DNA from: Paramyrothecium sp. XJ0827
Lineage: Eukaryota; Ascomycota; Sordariomycetes; Hypocreales; Stachybotryaceae
Assembly: GCA_020881915.1 (NCBI GenBank)
Contig: JAJFPB010000005.1
Coordinates: 310,001 to 374,000, forward strand
Reading direction: 5' to 3'
DNA: 64,000 nt
Part shown: positions 35,288 to 48,798 of the stretch, piece after piece
How positions within the stretch are numbered: position 1 is the first letter of the stretch
Layout: every line of letters begins with the position of its first letter
Notes under the pieces: generated by a model
The model's database searches: none
Seen by the model: only the letters and a program-made list of their open reading frames with translations
What the model was told of the DNA's origin: nothing
Made by a program: the position numbers and the translations under genes

Positions 35288-38200
35288 CTAGGACTGGTTT
35301 CCAATTTTTATCTCAATGAGAGAAGCCAGGTCACGCAAGCTCTTTGTTGAGCTCAAGAGATCTAGGAAAGGTATATCGATAGCAAAGGCACCCCAAATCC
35401 ACGCCCTCAACTCCGCTGCAACCATGCTATCAATACCAAACTGTGATAATGGCTTGTGGTCGCTGATTTGGCCCAATTTTATTAGAAGGATGTTGCAAAA
35501 CCGTTTCCGGATCATTTGGAGAATCGCTTCATATATATTTGGTTGATTGGCCTCAGACTGCAATAGCTTCTTGGTTTTAGGGGACGCTGTCCGAAACCAA
35601 GCGGCAGTATCGAGTTCCTGTTTCATACTGTTTTCAAGACCTTCACCGGCTGAGAGACTTCGTCCTAACTCAAGAGATGCCGCCAGTATGGATGAACGCG
35701 GGTCATGCTTTGCAACGCTACTGACGTCAAAGCCTTTGTTTATGAGATCCCGGAAGCTGAGAAGCTCTAATCCGGTGAGAATATGAGCTCCATTTGTATT
35801 GCTATCCCTTGCTGTACTGTATTCGTATTCTCGACTGCTTAGAGATAGGTCAATTATCTGCAGAAACTCTTGTTCGTTCAGAGGTTGGATGCCCTTGCGT
35901 AGCAACAGAGCCTCAATCTCAGGATTCTCGTGTATGTATCCTGCTTCGGATATCATACCCAGACCAACTGAGATAGCTGGCTTGCCTTGATGTTGCCGCC
36001 ATCTGGCAAAAGCATCAAGGAAGCCGTTTGCTGAACAATAATTACTCTCAGTTGCAGTGCCGACGCTACCGGAGACCGAAGAGGTGCACAGAAAAAAGTC
36101 GAGCTTGGTGTCATGACCTATCAAAGCATTATGCAAGTTCCACGTACCAGCCCACTTCGGTTGGACTGCAGTATGCCATGCCTCACTCGTCATCTGATAG
36201 AACAATGATTCATGCAATCCCATGGCTGCTTGGACAACACCACCAATCGGGTATCCGGAAGCGTCGCAAATAGAGACAGCCCTAACCACATCGGCTGCTT
36301 CGGAAACGTCACCACGAACCACTGTTACGTGGGCACCAGATCTTTGAAGAAGCCCAACAAGCTCACGGCTGCTGGCTTTGTCACACCCCGATCTATTGAG
36401 AAACACGAATCGGCGGGCACCTCGTGATAGCATCCATCGACTCAAACTTCGACCAAGACCACCGAGGCAGCCGACAAGCAAGTAGTTTTTAGTCCAATCA
36501 AAGACTGTAAAATAGTTGGGAGGTGCAACCTAACGAACAGTTAGATTCATTTCAACAAATTGGGAAAAGTACGATGTACCGGGACCAAAGACTCGGCATT
36601 TTCCAGTGAGACAACAACTTTGCCGACACGTTCTTGGGATGAGAAATATCTATAGGCCTGAGTGATGTAACTGACGTCGAAACTCGTAATTGGTGGTGGT
36701 TTAATTTGTCCAGAACGATAGAGATTGAGAACGTTCTTGACTGTGCTAAGATCCTGTCAGTGCATGTCCTACGGTAAGATATTTCAACTCACTTAACCAA
36801 CATCTCCCTGTGGTATGGTGAGTTGCTGTAGTACAATTCGGTAAGATCTAGAGCTGTGAATGTTGCATTGCGAAGAAACACATCCATATTGAGCCTGCCA
36901 GCATCAATAAGCTCGCGTTTGCCAAGTTCAACAAACCTGCCAAAACTGGCTAGACAGTCCCACGAGGCATGCATGAGATCGCCGACGAGGGAGTTGAGGA
37001 CAACATCAACACCCTCACCCCCAGTAGCAGTGAGGATACCATCTCTGAAGGTGAGATCTCGCGACTGGAAGATATGCGACGAGGGTAAACCAAATTCTTG
37101 CACCAAGAAGTCGCGCTTCTTAGGAGAGCTCACTGTTGCATAAACAACAGCGCCAATACGCAGAGCAAGAGCAACAGCCGCTATACCTAACCCGCCGGCG
37201 CCAGCATGAATCAAAATAGTTTCACCAGCTCGTAGCTTTGCACGATCGTGCAAAGCATATAGTGCGGTTGTATAAATCGTAAGGAGGGTTGGCATCACAT
37301 TCAGGTCTTCCTCCGGAAGTATTTTATGAACTGCCCAAGCTGGGACGCGTTCGGTTGTGGTGAATTGATTTGGTGCCAAAACGGCTACTCTGTCGCCTGG
37401 CTGGAGGTCCTCAACGACGGACCCGACTCTTGTGACAATTCCCCCAAATTCGTGAGCCACCGCGCCAGAACGGGTCTCTACACGAGCCCCCATTGCATAG
37501 ACGTCCTTGGCATTTAAACTGACAGACTTAAGCGATATCTCAACATGGTCAGACGGAAGATCATCGACGAGGTTGTTGAGTTTCTGGAAGTGTAGTGTAT
37601 CGGTGACACCAGCACGGCTAATATTTAAGCGAACGAGTCCAGCGGCGGCAAGAGTATTCATGGATGGTGGTTCGGTCTGAGTGAGCCTTTGGCGGAACAA
37701 TTCATTGATTTTATGGTCGGGACAGAATCTGGAGATGTAGAGGACACCAGATGATTGAATGAACTCTTTGTCGTCTGGAGACTGATGTGCTAGCAACACC
37801 TTTTCGATGTTATGGCATGTGGTGACTCCAAACACGCCGTGCCAGGTCTCAGAGAGTCTTCCAATGTCAAGTATTGAGAACCGCAATGAAGGCTGCTCCA
37901 TCACCAGAGCGCGGGACAGTCCACTCGACAACGTAAGATCAGGATCGCAGATACCCAGCATATCAGCTCCAGTGATCCACACTAGATCTGACACTGTGTT
38001 GGTTAACCGTCGTAAATTCTCGATTTGTTCCTGGCTTATTGAGGCAAGGAATTGGTTCTCGACCTCTAGGAATGAAATACAAGCCATTTCGGGAGAAAGC
38101 TGAAAACATGGCAGGTCGTGAAATGTAATGACAGTCACCCTAGTCGTGGCCAATACTTGGTTCAGATGTAACTGAAGTGCCGAGACAAAACCCAGCAAGA

Positions 38201-41200
38201 TGTCTGAAGGCGCATGTGTCTAAAGTAGAGTTAATATCTGGCTTCTGTGGAAGGCAGAAGTGGAGGTGGCAAATACAATTATAATAACTTCTTTGAAGTG
38301 GCGTTTTGACTGTTGAGTTTTGTGAATAGCAGCCAAAATATGATTGCGGGTTTCAAAAACCGTGAAAGTATCTCGGTTGAAGAAGGACCATGCTTCCTCA
38401 GTTTTGTTGGTTATTACCATACCGCTCTCAGAGATACGCGAAACAAGATGATCCGCTACATCAGCGTTCCAAGCTGCCTGCATTCGTAGTCAGCCAATTA
38501 TTTCACTAGGTCTATTTTTGAAGTAATTACCTTCGGAACGAGTAGCACATCAAATTTGCCGCTTATGTTCTGCAGCAGCAACTCGTCATTCTGGCTAGTG
38601 CCTGCATGACCCCAGTCTCGATAGCGTGGAAATGCAGTGCCTTGGCCAAGAAACTCCATCACCTGCTTGTCTTGCCCTTTGCACCACCCATCCAATTCAA
38701 GGACTCTCATCCGCGGATTTTTGTGAGAGAAGAGATCCAAGAGGGCAGCGGTAGCAGAAGTAGCATCATTCATTTTAAGTTCTTGCTGCTTCAGAAGAGA
38801 AATATGGTCCTCCAAGCAAACAACACCGGTTTGGGCCAACATGCTGATATCCGGCTTCCATAACACGCGTAAAGTTGGGTGTCGTTGTTCGTGAGGGTCA
38901 GTCTTGGTAAGTCTTTGCATGTCTTTACCGTTGTACTGTGCGAGCCGTACATCCTTGAAGTCAATTAAAGGAAGACCTTCTGCATCTCGAAATGTACAGT
39001 CTATCCGTTCCGTGAAAATACCAGTTTTGTATGATCGAGAATGAACGCGACATTCTTGATTGGAGTTTGTCAACGAGGCAGCTCGAATCTCACACTCGGT
39101 TATGAAGACGGGAACGAATGCTCGGAATGTATGTATATCACCCGCCGAAATGCCCATTATCGCGGCCTGGAAGCATGCGTCAATCGTGACTGGGTGCATA
39201 AGGTACTGGGTGTCGGTACTTTGAACAAAACTTGGCTTCAGGTCAACAGTAGATATGGCCTCGCGACGCTTGTGCTCGATATCCGTCGAAATAGTCTTCA
39301 CGCTGCGGAAATTTGGCCCAAAGCAAAGACCTTTTTCTTCCAGCTTTTGGTACCATCGTGAAATCGGCCACATTTCGAAATTTCCAGTGCCCCCAATCGT
39401 GACAGTCTCTTTGCAGCCAGAGGATGTATGAGTAACTCGAACGGAACCGCTGCAATGAACCGCTGCCTGGCCAGCTGACCAAGAAGAGACGGTAAAGTCA
39501 TACCATTCCCTTGACGAGACCGCCTTAGAAATTTTCGATGAGGCCATTGTGGTGTGTATCTCAATATCTGAGGAGTTTGAGCCCTCGTCATCATTGATCA
39601 CTAGGGCTTTGCCAATTTCGACATTGCGGAAACTGAAAAGAGCTTGCGATCCCTCACTGTTAATCTTGATACCTTGCATCTGAGAGAGAGCTTCTATAGC
39701 TACGCAAAGATAGCCAGCGGCTGGAAACACAATGGAAGACTCCAGCTTGTGATCATAGATCCATTTTATCTCGTTTAGGCGAAGCAAGTTTCTCCACCGG
39801 AAGTCGACTCCGTTGTCAGCGACTTGCTTCGAACCAAGAAGCTCATGACGAGGATGCTGCCTGTTTCGGGTTTCCACACTGGGACGAGGCTCATACCACA
39901 ACATGCCACCCGAATAGTTCCACGCATGGGGTGGAAGGGCTTGGAACAGCTTTTGATGCTTGACTGGTAAGTTGTTTACCTTTTGCCAGTTCAGGGAGTG
40001 TCCAGATACAAAAAGCATGCCAGCAATTCGCTTAAGGCAGACATTGTTGTCTTCTCCTCGGACGAATGTTGGAGTGTAGAGAAAGTCAATCCTTTTTGAG
40101 GCATTGCAGGTAGCATGAATTTGTTGCAATGGGCTTTTGAGGGCTGAGTGTGGTCCAATCTCTATAAGCTGCAGAGATCTATTTGAGATCATCGCAGACG
40201 CCGCTGCGTTAAACTGCACAGGTTTCTCAAGATTGTTTCGCCAATACTTGGGGAAGTTGGTGCACTCATTAATGGAGTCAAGGTGCTCAGGAGACTCTCC
40301 ACAAGATGAATACATCTTTACAACTGCTTCGCTCCCCTTCGTCTTTGAAGCGAAGAACGGCTCAATCAGATCTTGGTAAAGCTGCCCAACCTCTTGTATC
40401 ATGCGAGAGTGGTATGCTCTTCCGCCGGTGTTCAATAGACGACTGAATTTCTTCTGTGCTTGGAATTCTTCTTGAAGCTTCCGGATCCCTCTTGCCTCTC
40501 CACTTAATGTTACAAGTTCAGGAGCATTGATGCAAGCTACACAAACCTCGTCTTTGAGACCAAGGTCGTAGATGAGTTTGGTGGAAGATTTTGCATCCAT
40601 ACCAGCAGCCATCATAGCACCCTGAGCTTGTAATTTCCCCGTTGCATAGCCCCGGAAATATGCTGTTATAATTGCTTGGGACATTGTGATGAGGCCGGCT
40701 GCGTAAGCGGCAGCAATCTCTCCGGAAGAATGACCAACCACAGCAATAGGTGCAACACACCAAGCTCTCAGAACCCCAACCAGAGCGATTTGGATAGCAG
40801 TGCAGACAGGTTGGCTTCTGGTCACATCGTTGATCTGACTTGTTTCCGGTGCTGCTAAGATGGTTTGTTCTATTGTCCAACTCGGTGCTTGCTCACTTGG
40901 GAGGCTTTGCAAAATCCCATCAAGCTCACGAATGGTATTTGCGAAGTGTCCATTCTCCGCAAGCAGTTCCTTGCCCATACCGGGATACTGGGCCCCTTAC
41001 CCGGTGAAAACAAAGGCAATTGGCGCGTTTTGTCCGGATTTGAAAGGCTCCATTGTTACCAACTCCGAGAGACTCTCACGAGATGCTCGTGCCAGAAGAA
41101 ATTGCCGTAATTTGAACGTTGTTCTGCGGTCCGACAAGGTGTATGCGAGGCTCTCCAAAGATTTTAAGTCATAATCCTTGATATTCCCAGATATGTAGTC

Positions 41201-42906
41201 GCGTTGCGTGTCGATCGATGACTGAGAGAAGCCCGATAGAGGGAGAATCAAAATCTGCGCTGCAACGTTCGTCTCAACTTCGTTGATTTTCGGAGGATCA
41301 TGGCGAAAATAGCTGTCAGCGGACTCAAGGATGGCATGCCCATTAGCACCCCCGTAGCCGAAGCAGTTGATACTCGCTCTGCGGAGCGCTCGTGGCCAGT
41401 TTTCAAGCTCGGTCACAACCTTCATTTCTCGGCAATCAAGGTTCACTAGCTTCGTTAGATGGTTGAATGGTGTGATAAGTGTTCATTATGCCCCTCACAT
41501 TTGGGATTGAGTGTCTTCACACCACATGTGGGTGGAATCTGACCACGGTCAAAAGCGACTGCGACCTTTATCATGGACGTCAAACCACTTGCAGCCTCAC
41601 TATGACCTAGGTTCGCTTTGACCTTATACATGTAAATAAGTTGCTCATGAGACTTGAAGGATTCAGTATGTAAGTACTGAAGCAACACTTACTGAGCCAA
41701 TCCGCAAAACACCAGTGTTTCGGGGGCAAAAGCAATTGCCAAGAGCATTGACCTCCGTAGGATCCCCGATGGCTGTACCGGTGCCGTGGCATTCTACATA
41801 ATCCGTATCTGAGAAGGCTAAGCCAGCATTCAAATAGGCTTTGCGGATAAGAGCTTCTTGAGACTGTGAGCTTGGCTGCGTGATGCCGGGTGTTCTCCCA
41901 TTCCTGTAAAGCTGGATTTAGTATAGGCGTCTCGTTTCATAACAAAAACTTACGCATTTATGGCTGTCCCGCGAATAACAGCCCAAATCTTGTCATTATC
42001 ACGCATGGCATGCGAGAGTGGCTTAACATATATCGCATTGACGGCATCGGCGCGACCGTAGCCGTCGGCCGCGGCATCAAAAGTTTGACATGTCGAGTTT
42101 GGTGACAGCACGCCTGCCTTCATAGTGGCCATTTGTTGCTCTGGGGATGTAACAAGGTTTGCCCCAGCGATAATGGCACTGTCGCAGTCCCCGTTTTTGA
42201 TAGCGTTGACCGCGTTGTGCAAGCAGAAAAGTGACGATGAGCAACCAGTATCAATCACGAAACTGTGGTTTGAAAATTCGGGTTGTCAGCAAGGGTGTGA
42301 AATGATGTTTGAAAAGGCCGCAGCATACCTGGGCCCTTGCAGATTAAACACATGACTGATGCGATTAGCGAGGATGGCAGTGCCAGAACCTGTCACCGCG
42401 TAGCGATGTAGGTAGTCCTGATCGCGTGTCATCATGGTTTGATAGTCCACAGTGAAGTTGGCGACAAAGACACCTATGTTCTGTCCGGAGGCTTGCTCAA
42501 GAGTGACGCCTGAATTCTCCAAACACTCGTAGACAACTTCAAGAAGTTTCCTCTGCTGTGGATCCATGTATGTAGCTTCCAGGTTATTGATACTGAAGAA
42601 GCTATTGTCAAACTCTCGGACATCTTCATCAACGAAGTATCCACCATCTGCATTCATAACACCAGCTCGGTTACCATCTGGATGATAGAAAGCATCGATA
42701 TTGAACCGTTCTGGAGGTACTCGTCCCTGAGCAGATCTCTTTCGCGCCAAAAAGTCCCAGAGATCCGAGAGTGAACGAATGGATCCCGGGAGTCGGCATC
42801 CTAAACCTTCGTTAGTTTACATCGTTGTGTTCACCACAGGATGATTACCTATTCCAACAATACAGATGGGATTATCCCCAATGCCTGGTTTGTCTTGCGG
42901 AACCAT
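35288..42906 (-). pseudogene. Highly reducing type I polyketide synthase with an in-frame stop in the AT domain
   Basis: Would build a reduced polyketide from malonyl-CoA. ATG 42906 (MVPQDKPGIG) is followed by a clean intron into GCRLPG, the usual KS start. KS: DTGCSSSL (active Cys near 42242), VECHGTGT and KANLGHSEAASG. AT: GHSSG (Ser near 40728). DH: DHKLESSIVFPAAGY (His near 39751) and HPVTIDACFQA. The methyltransferase region has the surrounding sequence (HKNPRMRVLEL) but not the glycine-rich SAM motif. ER: HAGAGGLGIAAVALA. KR: GCLGGLGRSL, with SNYCSAN as the Tyr motif. ACP: FGIDSM (Ser near 35427). About eight introns have good splice signals. The stop TAA at 40999-40997 replaces the Gln of the conserved AT motif (FTG, stop, GAQYPGMG), and no intron can remove it without losing the motif. 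As written the product ends after KS. Sequencing error or readthrough are the alternatives. It is followed downstream by the relic of another PKS. Confidence 0.9.
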
Positions 42907-43683
42907 ACTTGAAGATGCAAGAAGAGCGTGATCCTCTGGATAATGCCTGAGCTGTTGGATAGAATTAACGAGCTTCTCATATGAGTTTCAATGATGAAAA
43001 TGGTGTGTTTCTCTGCTAACAACCAGGCGGGCGTAACGAGAATAAATACCTGTTGACTTTGTTGGATTGTTGGCTGTTGGCCCTAGAAGGTAATCCTAGT
43101 CATAGACTGCAGGCTCAGCCATCTAGAGGGGACCATTCTGGTGCATGTGTTGTCCGTTAGGGTTGCAGGCGGGTGGAGTCGACAGCCATAGTTCATGAGC
43201 TGTATGCAAAGGGAAGCAAATGGTACGCAGCGCCTACTTGCCTGCCAAACCTCTCCTATCGGCCATTAATCCATCCTCCTCTTTTACGTACTCCCTGGTA
43301 CTCTGGGAACAGTTCGAGAGTACAAGATACAAAAACAAGAAGTTAATTGGTACTTGTACGAAATTTGGTTCAAATCAACGAGCGTAAATGCGGTCAAGCA
43401 AGACGGTAAGCTTGTTAATAGTGCTTTTGCGCTTGCTATTTAACACTGCGGCCATAAACAGCAGTGCAAAGTCTAAGAAATACTACAGCACTTTCGCAAT
43501 TTAGAACAGTGATGCATTACAAATCCCCTTATATCTGAGATTCTGTCTCAGACGTACCCTGAAATTACTGGATTGCTGCTCAAATGGATGTCACTGAAGA
43601 CCACAGGGCAGATTTCTTCTTGAGTTCGTGACTACTGCCCTTCTACTTTTGTGTCTCAGGGGCGCATTTATCCTCTCCTGCTC
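42907..43683. other. PKS upstream region
   Basis: About 780 bp between two minus-strand genes, serving as the PKS promoter and the 3' flank of the FAD oxidase. An in-frame TGA 24 codons upstream of the PKS ATG supports that start. No regulator-binding palindrome stood out. Confidence 0.5.
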
Positions 43684-45409
43684 TCAATATTTTCTTGGAA
43701 GAGCATGATGAAAACGGAACACATTGGAAGGGTCCCATTTCTTCTTGAGCTGAGCCAGCTGGGGAAGCTTATCCGCACCATACACCTCTTCCAGCTTTTC
43801 GTCACCGAAAGCGTAGTTGACGTAGACTGAAAGGCCATCATAGCCGCTTGCGGCAGCAAGTTCCTGGCGGATATTCTTGCCGACGGCTTGTGCTGCAGCA
43901 CAAGTATTGGTGTCATCAATTGGCCATGCCATCTGAATCATACTTCTCTGTTGTTAAAATTCATAACTTAGGGACTATCTCATGGGGAACTCACACGTTG
44001 GCGGTTGCATCTCTCCACGGATAAGCAGTCTCGCAGCTAGAAACTGCCCGTGTAGTCTGATTGGGAAATTGTTCCGATACAAAGACAGAACCACGTCCGG
44101 CAGGATACATGTTAAAGAAGTCAACCATCTTGTCAACGGTCTCAAGATGGGCTGCGACATCGATGTTGCGAAGGTTGAGAGAGTAAACAGAACGAGGCAT
44201 TCCCTTCTCACAGTTTCTGGCATCGGAACCAAATGCAGCCTTCTTCGTCACCTCGGTCCAGTTCATCGAGGTTCCATTGGAAACCATAGGTTTCAAAGCA
44301 ATGAGAGGCTCAAGTACCTTTGACCCAGTTGCTTCTGAACCATGCCATACCCAGTTGGCTCCGAGTAAAGGCTAAAACGGACGTTAATTGAACATCAGGT
44401 ATCGGAGCATTGTGGCATCTGTGATACTCACAATGTTTAAACCAGTTCCACCGTCAAATAGAACAAAGGTGATGATGGCAAGCTCGGCCGGCTGATTCAC
44501 ACTAACAGTCTGGAGTAAGTCAAAGTAGGCGGCCGCTTGGTCTGCCGGGAAGAGAACATCGAGACTGTAGGCTTGGGCATCATTAACACGAGGTTGCATC
44601 TTATAGGTGGCGGAGGTGATGATGCCAAAGTTGGCAGCAGCTCCACGTATGCCCCAGAAGAGTTCAGTGTTTTTGTGCTCAGATGCTTCGACGATGGTAC
44701 CGTCATGGGTCACCATGCGCACAGAAAGCAGTCCGTCAGCGACCAGGCCATATACACCAGACCAACGGCCTACGCCACCACCAGCTGTGACCCCAATAAC
44801 AGATACACTTGAGCAAGAACCAATCGCTTTAAAGCAATTAGCAATGAAGTTGCTAACTATTCATGGAGACGGTCTTACCGATTTGGAAACCGGCCGAATC
44901 CACAGGTCCAATGAGGGTCTCCTGAGTGGTTCCGGGGCCAACAGTCACCGTTGCCCTGGATTTGTTTATCTCGATGGTATCAAGCTTGCTTAGATCGATA
45001 GCAAGGCCGCCTCGTAACTTTCCCAACGTTGTGCCATACCCGTGTCGCGTGCTTGTGGCCAAAAATGGTATGTTTAGAGTACGAGCAAGTCGAACCTAAT
45101 TGTGGATGTAAGCTACACGATGCATCCTCACAGCAAGCCATCAAATGCCTTTTAGAGACTCACAGCTTTCACGACATCATCCTCTGTGGCAGTTGAAATG
45201 CTAGCGACGAATTTTGGCGCCTCATTCGGGTTCCACCGCTCGGTCGACTCGTTGAAATGTGATGTCTTAGCGAACGACCAGATTGCTCCAGGTGAAAAGC
45301 CGACGTTGTTGCGAGCTATAACAGCCTCTATATGGTGACCTTCCGGGATCTCTTGGTCATATTCGACCACTGGGAGATCGTGTTCAGACTGAAGAGTTTG
45401 GGGATCCAT
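43684..45409 (-). CDS. FAD-linked oxidoreductase, berberine-bridge-enzyme type
   Basis: Oxidises a substrate with FAD and oxygen; such enzymes often close rings or dehydrogenate polyketides and alkaloids. ATG 45409 (MDPQTLQSEH) is in a CACAATGG context. Five exons fit phase, with introns near 45105-45165, 44810-44880, 44370-44430 and 43935-43995. The FAD-binding PCMH domain is visible: TSTRHGYGTTLGKL (the His is a candidate for covalent flavin), VTVGPGTTQETLIG, and TAGGGVGRWSGVYGL. ELFWGIRGAAANFGIIT follows. The C-terminal BBE domain has YVNYAFGD and LKKKWDPSNVFRFHHALP. No signal peptide is seen, so it is probably cytosolic. Length is about 480 residues and the gene looks complete. It lies immediately upstream of the PKS on the same strand, so it is likely a tailoring enzyme of that pathway. 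Confidence 0.9.
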
Positions 45410-46583
45410 TGTGAACTTAGAAAAAGGGAATAAAGCAAACAACTGTGGTCATCGACTGCGGCAATGAGCTCGAGGCAGCCTCGACTTTCAGGGAGAGGGC
45501 GACTGTAAAGAACAAGTTGGACGCCAAAAGCCCCCATCCTAGGCCATTGGCCCCCATGTTGCGTGGCAGAACGGTACAGGGTGCCGAAGGGCCTCGAAAA
45601 TTTGTATGAACGCAACTGAGACCCAGCCAGTGTGATATGAGGAGGCTGAGGTGCAGACGAGGTCGATGTGATGCTACGCTGCATTCCACAAAGTTACTCA
45701 CTGGACTCTCAAGGGAGGGGTGCAAACCGAAATTTCAGCATCTGAATAGATATGTCTACCGTGAAAGCTGGGGCTAACCTGGATGAAGTCCTGCGGTGAT
45801 TGGTAGCTGACAGCGGAGCCCTGCGCTACCTGCTCGAGCCGCTCCGCCGCAAATGGTGCACGAATCTTCTCTTTTCAATGGACCAGGTATGGCATCTCGT
45901 TTCAAGCGACAGGAGCGCATATGCACAAGGGCCTTCGTGCTCGCTTCTGTGTTCCATTAGGGGTACCCCCTAGTACTGAGCTTCGTTCAGGTGGAACTGG
46001 TTAGGAGCAAAGGGAATGACACATTCCGGACCATCCTCTTTTCGGTCGTGCCGACTACCACCTGCCTTACCTCTGCATGGCTCTCCTGAAATGTAACAGA
46101 GGAGCTTACTATGGGAATATGTCATGCAAAGTCAAGGGGTTCAAGCATGCGGACGACTGCATAGAACCAACTCAGCATGTCATTGCATGCCTGAAGCTGA
46201 CGCGGCGCCAGAACGCGCCCTCCCCCCCTCCCAATTCGTTGAGCACATTGTGTATATCGTTTGCATTACTTATCACGGTGCAGGCCTTGGCATTTCTAAC
46301 CCCTCGAGCAGGGTTGGAGGGGGCGGAAACAGACTGCACGACAGGTAGTCGAGCTCGCGAAAATGTTGATGTCGTCTTCATTCACCTGGCTACCCTACTT
46401 AGAAGTAGCATATCTATGAGTTCCAATGAGTTGGCGCATCAACAAAGGCGAGAAATGGGAACACTTTGGCTGCAGCGGAAAGATGCCGCTCTTTCGTCTC
46501 ATTTCACGTCATCTCAATTAAGATGTTTCACGTCCTCGTAAAATAACATACAGAACACAAGTTGCCTGAGGCATGCTGCCTGA
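45410..46583. other. Intergenic region
   Basis: This holds the promoter of the FAD oxidase and the 3' flank of the membrane-protein gene. The plus-strand frame 46077-46541 has no recognisable domain or signal and is not called. Confidence 0.45.
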
Positions 46584-48041
46584 CTAAATGGCACCGGCCC
46601 TCCCTGCCTTTCTCAAAGCCCACGTGTGATGCGGCTGGCCTTCATTGTCAGTATCAAGCTGTGTTACGCTTCCCTCGACCGCGGTGAATTCCATAGTGCG
46701 TAAGATCCCGTCCTTAGCACGTTGGGGGGGTTGGATCTGCTCTTCTGATACAGAAGCCACCCCTGCCTCGATGTTTATCAATCCAATCCCGTCTTCGTAT
46801 ATTCTTTGATAACTCCGGGCTGCCGCTTGCGAGGGATTCGTTGTCTCACGGGGCCAGTTATCGCTTGCGTCAGGCGACTTATTTGTCCTGCGAGTCCACC
46901 ATGATCCGACCAGCCCAGCGCTTTGTAAGAGTTTGGGAACTGACGGCGCGCACAGAATAATGAGTCCGCAGGAGAGTTCCGCGGTAGCCCAGAGAGAATT
47001 GACCGAAAAAGTATAAGTCCCATCCTCCGAGATGTAGAATCGTATGGACGCGACCAGACGCAGAGCGGCGGCCACGCAAGCACTGTATCCAAGTTTTGCG
47101 TCAGTAATGTGTCTCGTGACAAGATAGAATCATGTGCATTAGACGTACAGAATGCCAATCGCAAAGATACCCATAACACTCAGCTTCTTGCGCAATGGCA
47201 TGTTCAAGGCCCAAATCGTTCTCATTGGGAGGAGTAACGTGATGATGTCAGTAGTAAGATTGATCGCACCAGCACTCGTGTCCGTAGCTCTTACATCGAC
47301 GCAGGTGCCAGGAACAAGTTTATCCCAATTCCTGGCATAAGGACGACACCCAAGGTTGAATGTGATCAGCATGGAGACGTAGAACACAATATTGACTGTT
47401 ATGAGCGCCAAGCAAGCCCAATATAAGTGGTTGCGCTGTGGCAGAGGGCAAAGTATTCGAATCCATTCCAAAAGAATTGTCGCCTTGACGATGCCCATGG
47501 CTGGAAGCCAGGCATTGGTACCTTGAAACTGAATCTGTCGGCCAAGTTAGTAAAACAATTCGCCAATGTCTCGAGAACGTCAATGCCTAACCCAGAAAAA
47601 TTTACTCAAATCCTTGAGGCGAATGTTGTACTGATGAACAAAGAACTGGCCGCCGCCGACCATTCTTATGAACCAGTACATGTAGTAAACGTATAGCAAC
47701 TGTTCCTCTCATTAGTTCTGCCACTGTGGAACATATTTTCACTAACTTACGTAGAAAAAGATGGAGAAAACTGCCAATCGAGTCAGGAGGAGAGAGGCCT
47801 GATCAGTGTGTAAGATATGTTGTGTTATATTTTACTTACTGTCGACCAGGTGTGGCGAACGCCAAAACGGCCATCGCGTCGCGGTTCGAGCTGCAAAAAA
47901 CAACGATCCCAAGACCAAACCCAGGCTAGCCGTAGCGTATCCTACAGGTTGCATAGACGGCTGGACGTCAAAATTGATCTTGTTGTCTGGCGGCGCCAAT
48001 GCTGGGCCGTTCAGAACGTCTTCGGGAATTGACATCGACAT
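46584..48041 (-). CDS. Seven-helix integral membrane protein, fungal rhodopsin-domain (PTH11-like) family
   Basis: ATG 48041 opens MSMSIPEDVLNG, then a helix (TASLGLVLGSLFFAART). Later exons add LLTRLAVFSIFFY, a loop, GIVKATILLEWIRIL, YWACLALITVNIVFYVSML, the family stretch NLGCRPYARNWDK with GTCVD, NLTTDIITLLLPMRTIW, RKKLSVMGIFAIGILY and LWATAELSCGLIILCAP. The C-terminal 120 residues are hydrophilic and cytoplasmic-like. At least five introns are needed. NLxTDIxxLxLP and the Cys pair are hallmarks of the family called SAT4 or Rhodopsin_dom_fun, whose members include PTH11-like receptors and proteins found inside biosynthetic clusters. Its role here is unknown: a receptor, or a membrane-bound tailoring protein. 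It is divergent from the cupin gene across a 757-bp shared upstream region. Confidence 0.82.
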
Positions 48042-48798
48042 GGCGACCGCGTAGTCGCTTGCATCCGAGTAACGTTTGTGCCCTTGAAAAAGCGAGCCCT
48101 ACTGCCTAAATAGGAACCGCTTACTTAGACAAATAAGCAGTGGAGCTCGTACTAGAAGCCCATAATGTTGAGTTGCATTACCTAACCTAGTTTTTCGTGT
48201 TGGTTACATGGAATAACGGTACAGCAGCTCAAATTAACCTGTACCTGATTTATCTGCGCGCAGGATCTTTGTTTGACCAGGGCTGAGCTCCATCCATGGT
48301 AGGCTAACGCTGAGGAGATGCATGACGAGGGGCGTATGAAAACGTAACGGCGGAAAGAATTGCAATCTTGGCCCGCGGCCGACACCCTTGGCAACATTCC
48401 TGGCAAACGGAGAATGTGTGAAAAGCGCAAATGATCGGAGAGATATGCAGGAAATCTGTGAGGTCAAGGCCCAGCCAACAGCACAGGGTGTGACAACTGC
48501 AACACGTCCCTTTGAGCGTCGAGGTAGTATCTACCAGCATCTCAATATTCCTTGCCTGCATGATATGGTACAAGGCGTTTCGTCCATCTTGAGCAAAGAG
48601 TGGGGACCTGAAGTGAGCGGGCGAGTGTTGCAACTGATGGTCACACTTGCTCCGCAAACTCACTCAAATCCCTTATTTATTTCCCATGAAAGTCCAGCTT
48701 AAATGGATACATAACTCTGAGAAGCTGAGAAAGCATCCAAAGACATTGATGTTTTGTCGGCAATTTGCCACTTGTGTGAAAAGCTAACCATTATCACC
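48042..48798. other. Bidirectional upstream region of membrane protein and cupin genes
   Basis: 757 bp between divergent starts, a natural place for a shared cluster regulator to bind. A short inverted pair (GCTTA ... TAAGC) sits near 48119-48138, but it is not distinctive. Confidence 0.45.

Noticed and set aside
38220..38222. Apparent in-frame TAG in the PKS before the ER domain
   Set aside because: The stop lies at the acceptor of a 57-nt intron (GTATTTGCC donor, ATTAAC branch, CTTTAG acceptor) whose removal keeps the frame, so it is not a nonsense mutation.
46077..46541. 154-codon plus-strand frame upstream of the FAD oxidase
   Set aside because: No signal peptide or domain; it overlaps other frames of similar quality and looks like promoter sequence.
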